Origin: Camarhynchus parvulus
Taxonomy: Eukaryota > Chordata > Aves > Passeriformes > Thraupidae
NCBI RefSeq assembly: GCF_901933205.1
Contig: NC_044573.1
Location: 59,088,493-59,152,492 of the forward strand
Length of the DNA stretch: 64,000 bases
Direction of reading: 5' to 3'
Below the pieces are notes generated by a model. It saw nothing but the letters and a program-made list of their open reading frames with translations. It was not told the DNA's origin and searched no databases. Within the stretch, counting starts at the first letter, position 1. Each line of letters starts with the position of its first letter. Positions 1 to 11,913 of this stretch are shown in pieces. The position numbers and the translations under genes are program-made.

Positions 1-65
1 TCAAGGCAAAACAAAGTTCACTCTTACCATTACAAAGAATAATTTAGAAATAGACACTATTATAC
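1..65 (-). other. LAMA2: LAMA2 intron, 5' part only
   Basis: This is the start, in gene direction, of the intron after exon W25. The donor GTATAAT follows the CAG glutamine codon. The remainder lies outside the window. Confidence 0.9.
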
Positions 66-255
66 CTGGTGCCATTGGCCATCATTTATTTTGTTGGAAA
101 TCATTGTGCTGGTGTTTCCACTCCCCAGATCATAACTGAAGTAAGGCAGACCATTCTTTATCTGAACTGTAGCAAAATCAGCGTGGTTGATGCGGGCCAT
201 ATAAAACAGCAAGCCAGAATCGGCTGTTGTTCGGACTTCAAATTCAATCGTAAGC
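66..255 (-). CDS. LAMA2: LAMA2 exon W25: LG4 domain, middle part
   Basis: A 190-bp exon with acceptor ttctag and donor CAG|GTATAA. Its first base completes the arginine codon split with W24. It encodes LTIEFEVRTTADSGLLFYMA, then the strand-turn-strand core of an LG sandwich containing YFSYDLGSG, and ends at NDGQWHQ. LG4 with LG5 forms the alpha-dystroglycan and heparin-binding tip of laminin alpha-2. One N-glycosylation sequon (N-T-S) is visible. The exon ends in phase 0, so the LG4 C-terminal half must lie just before base 1. Identity to the human LG4 sequence, as I remember it, is very high. Confidence 0.97.
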
Positions 256-1716
256 CTAGAAATCAAACAAACAGGAAACAGTAAAAATGGAAAAGATACT
301 TGGAGTCAGGCTCCAAGCAAATTCATCTGCTTCACCTTTTTGTGTTTTTTCTAAAAAAATTTTATACTGCTAGTGGCCAATTCTACTTGTCCATTAGAAT
401 TAAAGGAAAATAATCTGGTTTTATGCAAATTACATTTCACACCTATCTGATCCCTGACATGTGAGCATTCATTAGCTTCTTTGCTATGGAGATACAAAAC
501 TACAATCTTGGCATAGAATTTCAAGATGCAATTCTCAGCTGCAGCTGTAGCAGCTAAAAAATCCCAGCACTTGTAAAATTCCAGCAGCGTTATCCATCAT
601 CCACACACATAATGCTTACAAAGAGGAGAGAGCTGTAGTGACAGCTGGCAAATGTTGAGTTTCTAATGAGTTGTATTGCCTGAAGACAGGTTGCAAAACT
701 TTTAAAGCTGCAGACAGAAGAGTTTACAATGAGGATATAAAACACTTATTCTGATCTTTCCCAAGAGAAAATGAGGCTGTGTCTGAGCAAACCTAATGAC
801 CCCTTGGACAGAATGGTAATGTTGAGAACCTACTCAACAGCAAAGAACCTGTGAAGAAATTATTTAGATTTTCTAATGCTAAAGTTGCACTGGCAACACA
901 TCACTAACGTTGCTCAAGCTGAGCTGCAAAGTCAGTACCTGAAAGCAGCTGATAATATAAATGAAAAATCATTGCATGAAAATGATCAGTCCAGGACCAT
1001 TCCTAGTTTTCTAAAATTAGCATATGTGGTACAACATCTTTTTAGGGATAAATAAGCGTGGGGCTAATGGATTTGGAAACTATAAGCAGCAAAATTGCTT
1101 AGTGATGTGTCATGGCACATTTGTTAATGACCATGTGCCTGCAGAACAAAACAAAAAAAAAAAAAACAAAAAAACAAAAAAAACCACCCACCAAAAAACT
1201 AACAAATTCTATCTTCACAAATTCTCTTTGAAAAAAATGTCAACAGCTATTTGTATATAGTGCTATACTTCAGGGTAGCAATATCATTTTTCCTTTTTAC
1301 TGTGCAAGATTGATCTTAACTATTGGAGGAAAGGGAAAACAAATTCCTTATTAAAAGAAATTATACAGTTACTGAACAAAAAACTTCCCTCTGAAAAAGC
1401 CATCTTTCAAGTCAGTTACACAACCTGATTCCATTACTCTGGTTTTTAGGAAATCAGTCTGGGACCTGTGTGTGCCCAAACCTTTACAAACAAAGAGGTA
1501 AATTGTTTCCATGAGAGCTACTTAGGTGGGCATTTCATTGCCTAGATTTTATACCTTAATGCTTTTTTAGGTTTGCTTAATGAAATTAATTAGTCTTGGC
1601 ATGTGATCTTTTCAGATTATGTCCACAGTTTTGGGAGATACCTTTGAGAGAATTAGGAGGGACATTTTATTTTGACACTATTCCATCAAGACTCATTGCT
1701 GAAACAAACAATATAC
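256..1716 (-). other. LAMA2: LAMA2 intron (W24-W25)
   Basis: AT-rich intron. The only clear internal structure is an A-rich low-complexity tract near 1145-1200, listed separately. I see no other gene or recognisable transposon. Confidence 0.85.
1145..1200. repeat. A-rich low-complexity tract
   Basis: Runs of 7-14 A interrupted by single C residues, followed by a short ACC/CCA patch. It could be the decayed tail of a retroposon, but no retroposon body is recognisable upstream, so it is listed only as low complexity. Confidence 0.8.
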
Positions 1717-1829
1717 CTGTTTTTCACTTTGGTGTCATCAAATGCAACTGCAATGTGGCTGTTCCTTGAAAGACCAAACTGTTTGCCACCTTCTAAAATA
1801 TCTGGTTCTGTGTCAGCAGCACAGGAATC
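1717..1829 (-). CDS. LAMA2: LAMA2 exon W24: LG4 domain start
   Basis: A 113-bp exon with acceptor ttttgcag and donor ACAG|GTATAT. It starts in phase 0 and ends with AG, completed by the G of W25 to give arginine. It encodes the entry into LG4: DSCAADTEP, then GGKQFGLSRNSHIA and FDDTKVKNR. The DSCAAD cysteine corresponds to the GPCAAE cysteine of the human chain as I recall it, which pairs within the LG4-LG5 unit. The exon is too short for a simple open-frame scan to reveal and was found by its protein motif and phase. Confidence 0.97.
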
Positions 1830-4800
1830 CTGCAAAATACATAACAATCATGCAAACTCCATATTTTGTGTCTGTCTCAGCTGTGCATGTGCTGGGAGTC
1901 TCCCAGCTGCTCAGGACTGAGACTATTGTACCTAGTCTAAAGACTGGCCCTGCAAAATTCCAGTGGGCTGATGTCTCATCACACCGGCTAAAGTTATAAA
2001 CCAGTCTGACAGGAACTTGGTATAAAAGCAGAGCTCATTAAGATAGCTGTAAAAGCAAATAAAAGTAATATATGAATATTGCTGCTTTCATGCTTTCACC
2101 CGTGGACATTTACAAGAATCTTAAGTGATTTCCAGGCAGTTCAGTGTACTCTTAGCTCATGTAACTGAGTTTTACACAGTAGGATGCCCTTTTACAGAAA
2201 TGAAACAAGATTTAAGTTTTAAAGGGATGCTTTGTTGTCAACTTGAAATCCAGTCACCTTAAAAATAATGAGTTAAAAGTAGTTTCAGATCCTGCAGCTG
2301 TCAATGAGTCCTTCATTTTATGTCTTTATATTGTTTTACAACTGTATTCTTTTCTTAATGTGCTGTTGTTTTCCCCTGTGCAGTTGGAAGGCCCCCACAA
2401 ACAATCAGGGAATCCGAATAACTGATGGATAGATATAACAGCTGTTGAAATCCCCCAGCTGTCTAATGTAGAGACATTACTCAGCTTGTAAAGAAACAAA
2501 CCCCTCCCTGTCGTTCCACTTCTATTAATCTTCAAGTGGTGCAACAATGCAAAGTAAAATATCTTCTGCCCACTATAATTTTCTCGTTTTAATTTCACCA
2601 GGTCTTTCAATCTCTGATCCTAAAGCTCTTGTATAGGAGTGCCTGGGGCAATGTGAGACCATGGTAATTACCAGCTTCTACTCATGTCTGGCTTTTGCCT
2701 CCCACTGAGAGTATTGTGAGGAAACTACTCATAGGATCTAACTCAACAAAATACAACAAAATATTGGACAATACCGCTGGGAAAGAAACAAACTTTGATA
2801 GCTGCAAGCTCTGTTTTTAAGCTCTGTGGCTGCTATCATTTTGGATTGGTGACAGTCTCTTATTTGAGCCCTGACTCAGCAGGGGCCTGCAAAGCACAAG
2901 GTGCAGTGGTTTGCTGACAGAGTTCTTTCTCTGAAATATTTCAAAAATGTCATGAGTGACTTAAGCCCTGAGATTTCAACTGCAAAGAGGAAATTTATTT
3001 CCCCTCTCTCACTCAGTTTTTCAGTAATATTTTTTTTCTTTCACAAATCACAAAGATGTTCACAACAGTATAGAACACCTCTAAAATACAGTTTTGCATA
3101 ATAAATGTTCTGGTTTGGATATGACAGAGTAGAACACCATGCATTATGACAAGAACAATTGATACATCAATATGCAATGGAGGAAAAAACCAAGGAAAAT
3201 TCACCAGGACCAAGCCGGGTTATGAATGTATAATACCAGTCTTCCAGTGATCATCAACAATTAAAAAATAAATCATATTCCCATAGTGCAGGGTAAAATT
3301 TTGAATTATTTTAAGCTTTCCAGGCTTATCTAGAAGTCTAACAACTAAGCTAATGACAATACCATGCATATAATACCTTCAATTACATTTGAGCTTGCTA
3401 AAATTTAAAGATAGGGAATAACAACTGGTACTGGAAAGAATTGGAAAATACATACACACACCTTTCTCTGGCACACTTTTACATGGCAAAAGAAAATATT
3501 CTGACAGTAAATTTAATCCTAGGCTGGTATATGTTAGTAAAGGGTCTGATCCTAACACAAGCTGCTCCCCAGCACCAGTAAACACTGCAGTTTTTCTTCA
3601 TTCCAGCAGGGTGACTGTTAGAAAGGGCAAGGAGTGTGGGAGAGTATCCAACACACCATGGTGGCTGGAATCATAGCATACAGTGATTGTTTGCTAATAA
3701 CTACTTATAATAGTAAACATTCATCATGAAAAGTCAGCAAAAGGAAAAACAAAACCAGTAGGGCATGTATAAAAAAATCCATATTTTATTCACAAGCCTG
3801 CGTCTGCTTTTGTTTTATCTAAGGACAGCCAGCTTTACAGCTTTCACCAGACTGTGCCCTAAGCACGGGTCACCAGTCTGTATTAAAATATCTCAGCTTT
3901 GCTTTTTGAGTAATGGCCTTAATGTGTCCTGGCTGCTTAATAATCTCCCACATTACATGAGAGACTGAACTTGTGAGCTGCACTTTACTTCAGTCTTGTA
4001 AGATGTCAGGGACTTGACTGGTAGGTCAAGAAGCTCAGTGTGTATGGCAGTGGAAATGAAGAGCAGAAAAGGCCACTGGTGGACTGTCACACATTCTCCA
4101 CATTCTCATTTGCTGTATTAGTAATTACAAAGAAAGCAATTAGTAGAAAAAGCACTGAAGCAGTCCCCACAGTTCACTGGATGCTGTTAATAACAAAGGG
4201 CAGAAATGCATGGATCAGAAGTGGGCAGTACCGTCACGGAGCCAAAGGCAGAAGAAAGGCTGGCGCTCTTCGTGTCAGCAGCAAGCGAGCCCTGAGGAGC
4301 AGGGAACAACGTGAGGCAGAAGCAGCAGTTACCCAGTGTTGAGGAACACTGGCATTCACAGCAAGCAGCAGCAGACTGGTGGCTGGTGTATTTCCCAACT
4401 GTCCTGCTCATGGATCTTGTCTTGCGTTTAGTACAGGGTAGGTTTTTCCCCCATTTGGGATTCAACTGCCCTCCCCTTTTACATGCAGATGGATGCATGT
4501 AGATCAAAAAGGTCCTAAAAGTACTCAAATAGAGCATATAAGTTATTTAAGCCTCCTATGTGAAAATATTTTTTTCTGCTGTACATTTTCCATATGCAGT
4601 CCTCGTACACTGAGATTCTGTATAATTTACTGTCCTACAAGTACCACCCCATGAGTGTAACCTCATTACCAGGCTGTAGCTACTTTTTTGCAACAGTCCC
4701 CTTAAAAATACTTTGAAGAACTCACTAATATGAATGTAACAGCTATCCAAAAGCTTGCCTTATTTAAAATAGCTTCAAGCCTTCAGCATACTAAAACAGT

Positions 4801-6353
4801 TTCATTATTTCCAAGAGAGAAGGGGAGTAATGGTGTTTTATTTAGAATTCCTGTTTTAAATTATCACTGCTCTAGATACGTGATATACAAAACTCACCTA
4901 GTTGGAATGGGACTAGCTTCTGATATTAATGAGTAGATCTATTCCTCTCCATTTTGCTGTTTTAAAAGCTAGTGTTTATAGTCTTAGGAAGTGTGCACTT
5001 ACTCTTTCATGCTCTTCTGTGGTTTGTTTCTTTATTTGTTTTTAAGGACAACAGATTTGTTTTTAAGAAGAACTGCATTCCTTCACAACAGTGAGCATTA
5101 AACTGGATAATCCCTTTTACCTTGTTGCCTGGTTCCTTATCTTTCTATAGTAGCCTTACTGTACTGCAATTTTTCTTTGAATTCCAAACACAAAAGCTGC
5201 ATGGGAGCCCTGGTGCTACAACTACTCCACCTTGTGGGAACGAGTCACAGCCGCTGCCCAGAGCATTGAGAGGTTGGAGTCTGTAACTGTGGGGCTCGGG
5301 GCACGGTAATAACTGAGATGGAGCTTGCCTGCCTTGAGCCCAAGGCTCCCATTTCCATGCATGTGATGTGGAGATTTCAGTAATACCTGATAAGTCTTTC
5401 TAGATAAAGCTGTGCCATATATACTGGCCAACAAAGGTGGTCATGTATCTCAAACAGAATTCAGGTTCTTCTCGAAACCATCTCATTACTACTGAAGTGT
5501 AAATTCCAATAATGCAAACAGGTTCCTAACTGGGGAATGTGCAGTCTTTTCACACCATTTTGAAACTCACTCATACTAAACTATACATAGCCTGCATAAA
5601 CCTGTTGGTTGTATTCAGGTCTAACAAAATACAAATATTTTTCAAAAATATCCTCTGGTGTATGTATAATTCATTTTAATATTCAGATGTGTAAACATAT
5701 GTTTGTGAACAGTAAAATGTTCCATCAGTTTATAAAACTACTACACTTGTGAGAGGAGTTTCTTCCTTAAATTTTGTTGTGTAAGACTGCTTGCCACTAT
5801 CTCACTATTTATTTCTGGTAACAACAGTTGAGCTCAATTTAGCAGTGACTGGGGTTTCATTTTGTAATTCTCCTGACTGAAGTTATAAAATAGCAGTGGA
5901 GGAATTGCCATATTGAATAGGCCTCCTGGTTTATCTTTTTCTTCACCACGTCATTGACATGACTGCTATCATGTGCATCAGAGACCAGCACAAGAAATAT
6001 CATAATGAAATGGATTTCCCATGGGAAAATCTCCCTTCCAACCCCAAGCAAATATTGCTTGGCTTACACCCTGAAGTGTAAGGGTTTACGGCTGAGCATG
6101 CAAGCCAAAGATATTTTAAAGCTATATTGTTCTTGAAATTACTGTTGTGATAATCCAAGCAAATGATATCAGCCAGTTTTCCATTATCCACAGGTTTTAC
6201 TGACCTGCAACATAGTGTTCCATTTACAGTATTATGCTGAATTGTCACTATTTTTGTGGCAAAGTGCTTCATTATTCTTGATGAATAGCTTTTCAATTTT
6301 GTCTGGGAAAAAAACTTTTCAAACTCTACCTGACTGTAGTGATTTAAACTTAC
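1830..6353 (-). other. LAMA2: LAMA2 intron (W23-W24)
   Basis: A 4.5-kb intron. Bases 4190-4520 and 5200-5370 are somewhat more GC-rich than their surroundings, but neither codes for anything I recognise. A short hairpin (8-bp arms ccagtgtt/aacactgg, 4-nt loop) sits at 4333-4352. No transposon was identified with confidence. Confidence 0.8.
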
Positions 6354-6570
6354 AAGTGCTGACGATAGAGACGGTGTTGGAGGAGGAGGAGAAGCAGGAG
6401 GGGTTCTTGGCCCTTCTTTCTCCCCATTAGTGTCTGGTTCAGGTTGGACCAGAACTGTTGCACGAGTAGGTTTATCTTCATCCTCAGTTGGCCTAACTTC
6501 TGGTTCTAGTGTGGGACATCGGCCAATATCCGCATTTTCAAAGGACACAGGCTGAGCAAAGTCCATGGGG
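6354..6570 (-). CDS. LAMA2: LAMA2 exon W23: end of LG3 and the LG3-LG4 linker
   Basis: A 217-bp exon with acceptor ttctcag and donor CACTT|GTAAGT. The first C completes the threonine codon of W22, and the exon ends in phase 0. It encodes PMDFAQPVSFENADIGRC, the closing strand and cysteine of LG3. A long non-globular linker follows. It is acidic first (PTEDEDKP), has a VLVQPEP core, and ends in a proline-rich run PRTPPASPPPPTPS. The linker separates LG1-LG3 from the LG4-LG5 pair. By my count it is roughly 15 residues longer than the human one, with the extra length in the proline-rich end. The proline run is encoded by a CCT-type repeat at about 6378-6406. Confidence 0.97.
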
Positions 6571-7376
6571 CTGAGAACACACAAGAAGAGCGATGTCTGT
6601 AATTATATTTTCTGCCTTTTTACTACCTATTTATAAAAGACAACTATATGCTGCAGTGTAATTTCACTTCACAGGACACAAAAGCCAGGACTCATCCTGC
6701 CCTGTACAGGTAGGTACAGGTACAGAAGCAAGACACTTAAACTAGAGGTGATAGTGACCATTGGCTTTTCTTCCTACAGTCAGTGCAGAGAGACAGGCAT
6801 CCTCTTTGGCAAAATTCACAGGCCTATGTAGTTTCAATGGTATTACAGAGAAGCCATTTACTCTGATGTGGAGTGATAAAATCCTAATTTAGGTACATCA
6901 GATATGTGAAAGAAAGATTTAGATGGAAACTTTTTATAGAGGTTTTATTTTATTCACCATTGCCTTTCCTTTTACTCAAATGCTCCTTCCAGATTACTGC
7001 ACTTTCCACAAAGTAAATTTATTCCCATGGTGGTTCTCAGAATTTTGACTTCTCTTGGAAATCACCCTTACCTAAAATAAAGTGTTATAGTACACCATAA
7101 ATACCTATCGCTGACGTACATCTTACTGCAGCGTTACTGCTGAATTTCTGTGATTTCATGGATAAACAGACAGTGTTGGCTTGTCTGTAAAACAGCTCAT
7201 TAATGGCATAGCCTATGGAGCATATACTGTAGACAAAAAAATAAGGAATGGCATATAAAGAAAACAGGTCATATTCTAGGATTTGCTGCTAGTATGATTA
7301 GTTGCAAAAATAAACTTTCCAAGGCAGTTCAACCAGATCTCATTAACTGGACATTTTTGGCATCATTGAGACTTAC
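6571..7376 (-). other. LAMA2: LAMA2 intron (W22-W23)
   Basis: A short 806-bp intron with unremarkable AT-rich sequence. Near 6708-6726 there is a local repetition of gtacaggta units. Nothing else is recognised. Confidence 0.85.
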
Positions 7377-7553
7377 GTGGCATTAATGACAAGATTCCAT
7401 ATACAGCCCTCAAATGGTGGTATGCTTCTGAGAGGTGCAGTGTGAAACTGAGAAGATGTACCCCCTACAAAGAGTTTCTTAACAGAGATGGGCAGGTCTG
7501 ATGGCAGTCTCTGAGTCTGGACTTTGTCTTCATCGACTTGAACACTGAACATC
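7377..7553 (-). CDS. LAMA2: LAMA2 exon W22: LG3 domain
   Basis: A 177-bp exon with acceptor tccacag and donor CCAC|GTAAGT. G completes the preceding glycine codon, and the final AC is completed by the C of W23. It encodes MFSVQVDEDKVQTQRLPSDL, then VKKLFVGG and PLRSIPPFEGCIWNLVINAT. The KLFVGG and FEGCIWNL strings are LG sandwich hallmarks, and the cysteine pairs with the GRC cysteine in W23. There is one sequon, N-A-T. The segment belongs to the integrin-facing LG1-LG3 cluster. Confidence 0.97.
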
Positions 7554-10316
7554 CTGTGGAAAAGATTTGAAAGCAAAGAAATATATATTTTACGATGGTT
7601 ATTGCTTATATTGAAATCACCCCCTTGTAAGACCTGTTTACTCCTACACCAGCTGTAACAATGAGCAACTCAAAGTATGTAATTGGCAGCTCACATTAAA
7701 TGTATATTAACCACTAGAAGGGTTTCAGCTGCTGCTGTGCCTCCTTGGTAGTTGTTTGACAAAGCCTGGCAAAACTGTGCTGTGTAGGGGTGATAATGTC
7801 AGACTGTGGCTGCATAAGAAGAAATGGTTTGTGGTGTGGCAATACAGACACAGTAAGGGCTGAGCTGGCTGTACTGTGATGGTAGATATAATCATCTAGA
7901 CCTCAGCAGGATGGGAACAGCATGGGGTCACATTTTCTTTGGACTCCCTATTTCCTTATTATCCTCTTGCTGGGGCACAACCAGACTGCTCTGACTGCAG
8001 GATCAATGGCAGACATACAGCACACTTTTAAAAGATCTCATAGCTTCTTCTGGGGGAGGTGGCAGAGGAGGAAGAAAACTGCTGATTGTTCACAATGTAC
8101 CAATACAGGTGCTATAATTCATTCCAATGGGTATTTCACATGGCACAAGCAAAAGACAAAGCAGTCCCATGGTTACTGTTAAGGCTGAAGAGAGGAAGGT
8201 AGGAGTCTCTGCAGCACCACTGGCTGACTAATCAGTCTCTGGCAAATAAATTCCCTTTTGTCAACTGCAAAATTATACTGAACTCTGATATTCTTTCTTA
8301 ACTATAATTACAAATGCAAGCAACTTAATATTGAAAATGCTTATTGAAAAGAGACCTGTTTTCAAATACAAAATGCTTGGCTTTGTTATTTACACACATC
8401 CTAGACAGAAATGGACAGTGACTTAAGCACCTGAATTATTTAAGTGCTGTACTGTGTCTAAATTGTCCAGTTTCCTCATAGTTTTGGATGAATTAATTTG
8501 GTTTGGAAAGCTGCAGAGCAAGAAATGTGATTAATTTTTCAAAGAGTTAGAGAAAGCAGTTATTAAAAGACTTATCTTTCAGGACAATCCCTATGATATC
8601 TACCAGTTCCTTTGGCAGTGGAAATAGAAGGAGGGAGATTTCTCTGGAGGCATTTCAGAGAAAAAGACTAATTTAAGTTCCATGAAGTGTCCCAGAGAGG
8701 ACATTTTCCTTCTCTGCCTTCAGAGGAATTGTAGGGAAGTCTGATTGTCAAGACTCAAGTTATCCTTTTTGCTGCTGCATTTTAGCCATGGTTAATCATC
8801 ATAAACATTTTGGGTCCAAGCAGATTTGACCCAAAATCAGCCTGCAGTGATGTACATTAGTCTTCAACAATATAATTTTTCATAATTATATGGACAATTA
8901 TCTCTCTGCAGAGTTTTCACAGAAAACATTAAAAAAATTAAAGCTTGAGATCATGATGAGCAGAGGAAGGGTTAATAATAATTTATGTCTTTTCATATAC
9001 ATTTCAGGCTACAAAAACTTCAGAGTTCAGGCATTTGTTTTGTAACAAAGCTACTGTTGAAAACACAGAGGTCTCATGTGAACAAACACCATCACTGGAT
9101 AGCATTGTACAGCAATTTTGCCTTGATGTACTCTCACATGCACCCTCGTAAGGTCAAGCTAACTGTACTGGCTACAGCACTGCATAAAATAATTTACTTT
9201 GTTGCTTAGAGCTTTTTATTATAATCCGCATATTAGTGTTCTGTCACAGTGACACAAAATGTATCACAAAATGCAGTCATCCATTTCCTAAAAAACTATG
9301 TTTTCCCAAAGCATTTACAGTTTGACTTTGACCTAGTCACTGAAGTAGAGGAGTCTTATTGACTGGAGGCATTATTTGTGAGAGGTTTTTTAGCAATACA
9401 ATAGAAATTCAGTCAGAAAATTATACAGAAAGGAAAGCAAACTACAGAGAGGACAGAAGGGCACCTGGGGACTAGACAGGAATGGTTGGTCAAGAAAGCT
9501 GCATTGTTGTGGGGGTAAGAGGGTGAAGTGGATAAGTGCCTTTTGTAACATGCTGGATGTCACATCTTCTTCCTGATTTCTTTCAACAACACAGAACATT
9601 GTGCAGAGTGCACTAATCCAACAAATGCCTGTACAGAAAATACACATTTGTGTGTTCAAATGTCCATAATAAACCCTGCTTGGAACAAGGGCTATTCCAG
9701 GCCATAAATATTATTGGCTGCCTGAGTCCTACACACTAGAGTAGTGCTGTTTCTAATAATTTTCTGAATGGTGAAGTGTAATGAGAAAGTTTTAAAATGT
9801 CTGAAAAAGGGCAAAGGAATTTAAGCAAAATTCAACGTAAAACAACATGGTCTGAAAAGGTCTGTGATGGCCTTTCCAATGAGAAAAGTGGGACTGTGTT
9901 TTCATTGTTTTGCCATATTTAGCTGGGCACCACTGTGTCCAGCACATGGCATCTCAAAAAGCCTACAGGCTGCTCTGCTGTTGCAGTTTGAACCCTTTGA
10001 AAATTATATTTTTTTATATGTCCTGAAAAGGAGATTTATTGCACCATGGCAGAATCAGAAGATTAAAGATGCCATTTCAGGCAAACACAAGTCTGGAGAA
10101 ACAGGCTGGTAGCCTACAAAAGCATGTAAACCCAGCTCTTCAGAACAATAACGATTGTCAAACTTATTTCTAAGAATTTCTGGATAATGACGGAATGAAA
10201 TAAATTATTTTTTGTCTCAGAAGAAGCATTTACATGGATTGCCAAAGCCATGAACACATTTGCTTTGTTGGATTAGCTGTGCTGTGTGGCCTGTAGCACT
10301 TGTAGGTATTTGTTAC
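7554..10316 (-). other. LAMA2: LAMA2 intron (W21-W22)
   Basis: A 2.8-kb intron. I see no gene, RNA or recognisable transposon in it. Open frames inside it have no protein-like composition. Confidence 0.8.
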
Positions 10317-10465
10317 CCTCCAGCTCGCTCTAGCCGGATGGAATGTGCTCTGCCGTCGTGGAACTCGCCAGCTTCGGGTCTGACAGTGATCCTGTGCGGA
10401 TCCCGGATCCCGGTGGAGACGTGCACTTCCAGCCGACCTCGGTTCAGGAACACGGCATAGTAGGC
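10317..10465 (-). CDS. LAMA2: LAMA2 exon W21: LG3 domain
   Basis: A 149-bp exon with acceptor ttgcag and donor GGAGG|GTAACA, a weaker donor than the rest. It starts in phase 0 and ends with GG, completed in W22. It encodes AYYAVFLNRGRLEVHVSTG, then DPHRITVRPEAGEFHDGRAH and RLERAGG. The pattern of edge strands with H-D-G-R-x-H is the usual LG fold signature. The exon is clearly more GC- and CpG-rich than its introns. It follows directly after the basic cleavage site in W20. Confidence 0.97.
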
Positions 10466-11694
10466 CTGCAAGGTACATGTTGGATTGAAGAGATAAGTTA
10501 CATTTGGAAATAAATGATTTCACTTAGTTTTACATTAATGTGTATGTTTTATTGTCTTACACTGGCTGTTAATGTGCTCACTGTGGACAAGACACTGCTC
10601 TTTCAGTTCTGCTGCTTCTGCTTCAGACTCCAGCATTTTTATAATGAGGAAGGGGTAAAATGTGGTTATAATGGAAAATGTCAACTGAAGATTTAACTCT
10701 CTATCTATTTTCAGGGAAGGACGGGGACTTGTAACCTACAATTCTTCTCATTTACGACATTAAAGGACCTGCTCTTAAACTCATCAAGCCCCTTGATCTC
10801 AGCTTGAGTTCTGTGTTTGGAGGGCTGGCAAATCATGCCAGTGGTTACTCCAGCACCAGTATCATACTGTAGCAGATTTCAGGATCTAAACTTCAGTTAA
10901 TATAGCAATAAGAAGTCATATTCACCTCTGTGACCTGAAGAGCTGGGAAATGATGAAGGAGCCCCTAACCTGAAGACAATGTCATCCAGGTGAGCCATTA
11001 CAATGTGCTGTCCCTGGAGTGTGTTACTCTAGGTCACCAAGAGCTCTCTTCCAAAACAGCCAAAAAGGAGAATAATGAAATATCACTTCCCAGAAGTCCT
11101 GAACAAAGAATGCATCAACACAATCTCTTTATTGCTGTTGTAGTGTGCCTGTCTGTCAGGATTTTAATCCAGATTTAATCAAGGCTTGAATAATTTCTAA
11201 CCATTTCTCTGTGTTCACCACCTTTTTTTTTCTTTTCGTCTTAGGGAAATTAGAATGATACTCATTTATGTCTCTATGAGCAGGACTGAGAGAGTTTCCA
11301 AGTATTAATAGTGCATAAGCAGTCCTCAAAATGAGTGAAGAACAGGATTTTCTAATATTTGGGTAGTATTTTCTAATATTTGGGTTTGGTTAAAAAAACC
11401 CAACACGGAATATAATAGAAATCTGCTGCTTAGCAACAAGCAATGGATACATGACTGTAAATCTGTAAGAGAAACAATTTCTCCAAGACAAAAAAACAAT
11501 TCTGAGCTTCTATTAGATTCTTCATCAGATGAAGGATGACACTAGAAATAATTTATTCCAAGTACCTGAATTTTAACTTAAGCATAAACATCTGTCAGTG
11601 TCTTGAAACAAACTCTGGCAGTTCAGTAGAACTGTGGGGTTTTTTTTTAATATTTTAAAATATTTAATCTTTATTTTTTTTTTAAATCTCTTAC
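10466..11694 (-). other. LAMA2: LAMA2 intron (W20-W21)
   Basis: A 1.2-kb intron. It contains a 21-bp-period tandem duplication at 11347-11385 and a long T-rich stretch at about 11638-11690, just downstream of the W20 donor in gene direction. Nothing else is recognised. Confidence 0.85.
11347..11385. repeat. Two-copy tandem repeat, 21-bp period
   Basis: The 18-base string attttctaatatttgggt occurs twice exactly, starting 21 bases apart. The perfect identity suggests a recent local duplication by replication slippage. It is intronic, with no evident function. Confidence 0.9.
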
Positions 11695-11913
11695 ATGTCC
11701 TGTCTGCCTGCGCTTTCTCTTCAGGGGAGCAGCTTTCCTTGCAGAGTGCCTGCGCTTTCTCCTGGGGGGAATAATAGTGCCACTTGTGCCAAACAAGATG
11801 ATCCCAGACTCATTCCTGGTGCTGAAGGAGAGATTGATTTCTGTGCCCACATCAAAGGAGACTGGCTGCAGTTCCACAAAACCTGGCTTGGAGAAGCTGA
11901 CTGTGTGAATGTT
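11695..11913 (-). CDS. LAMA2: LAMA2 exon W20: LG3 start with duplicated basic cleavage site
   Basis: A 219-bp exon with acceptor cctacag and donor CAT|GTAAGA, phase 0 on both sides. It encodes NIHTVSFSKPGFVELQPVSF, then DVGTEINLSFSTRNESGIIL, the first strands of LG3. After FGTSGTIIPP comes RRKRR, a spacer HSARKAAPLK, then RKRRQTGH. Mammalian alpha-2 is cut by furin-type proprotein convertases at a single RRKRRQ-like site here, and the two pieces stay associated non-covalently. This exon has two such sites because of an in-frame 42-bp tandem duplication (11705-11761). Sequons: N-L-S and N-E-S. Confidence 0.97.
11705..11761 (-). repeat. LAMA2: 42-bp in-frame tandem duplication inside exon W20
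   Basis: On the plus strand the 15-mer tgcctgcgctttctc occurs at 11705 and again at 11747, exactly 42 bases later, with weaker similarity continuing after it. In gene direction both copies read AGA-AAG-CGC-AGG-CA, the same codons for RKRR followed by H or Q. Forty-two bases are 14 codons, so the frame is kept. Shared codon use points to duplication and not to two sites arising independently. Confidence 0.85.

Noticed and set aside
1145..1200. Poly-A tract as the tail of a processed pseudogene.
   Set aside because: The 500 bases on either side show no coding similarity and no target-site duplication was seen.
4040..4537. Overlapping open frames on both strands in a less AT-rich patch.
   Set aside because: No recognisable domain, no splice-phase fit with LAMA2, and W23 and W24 already join in frame around it.
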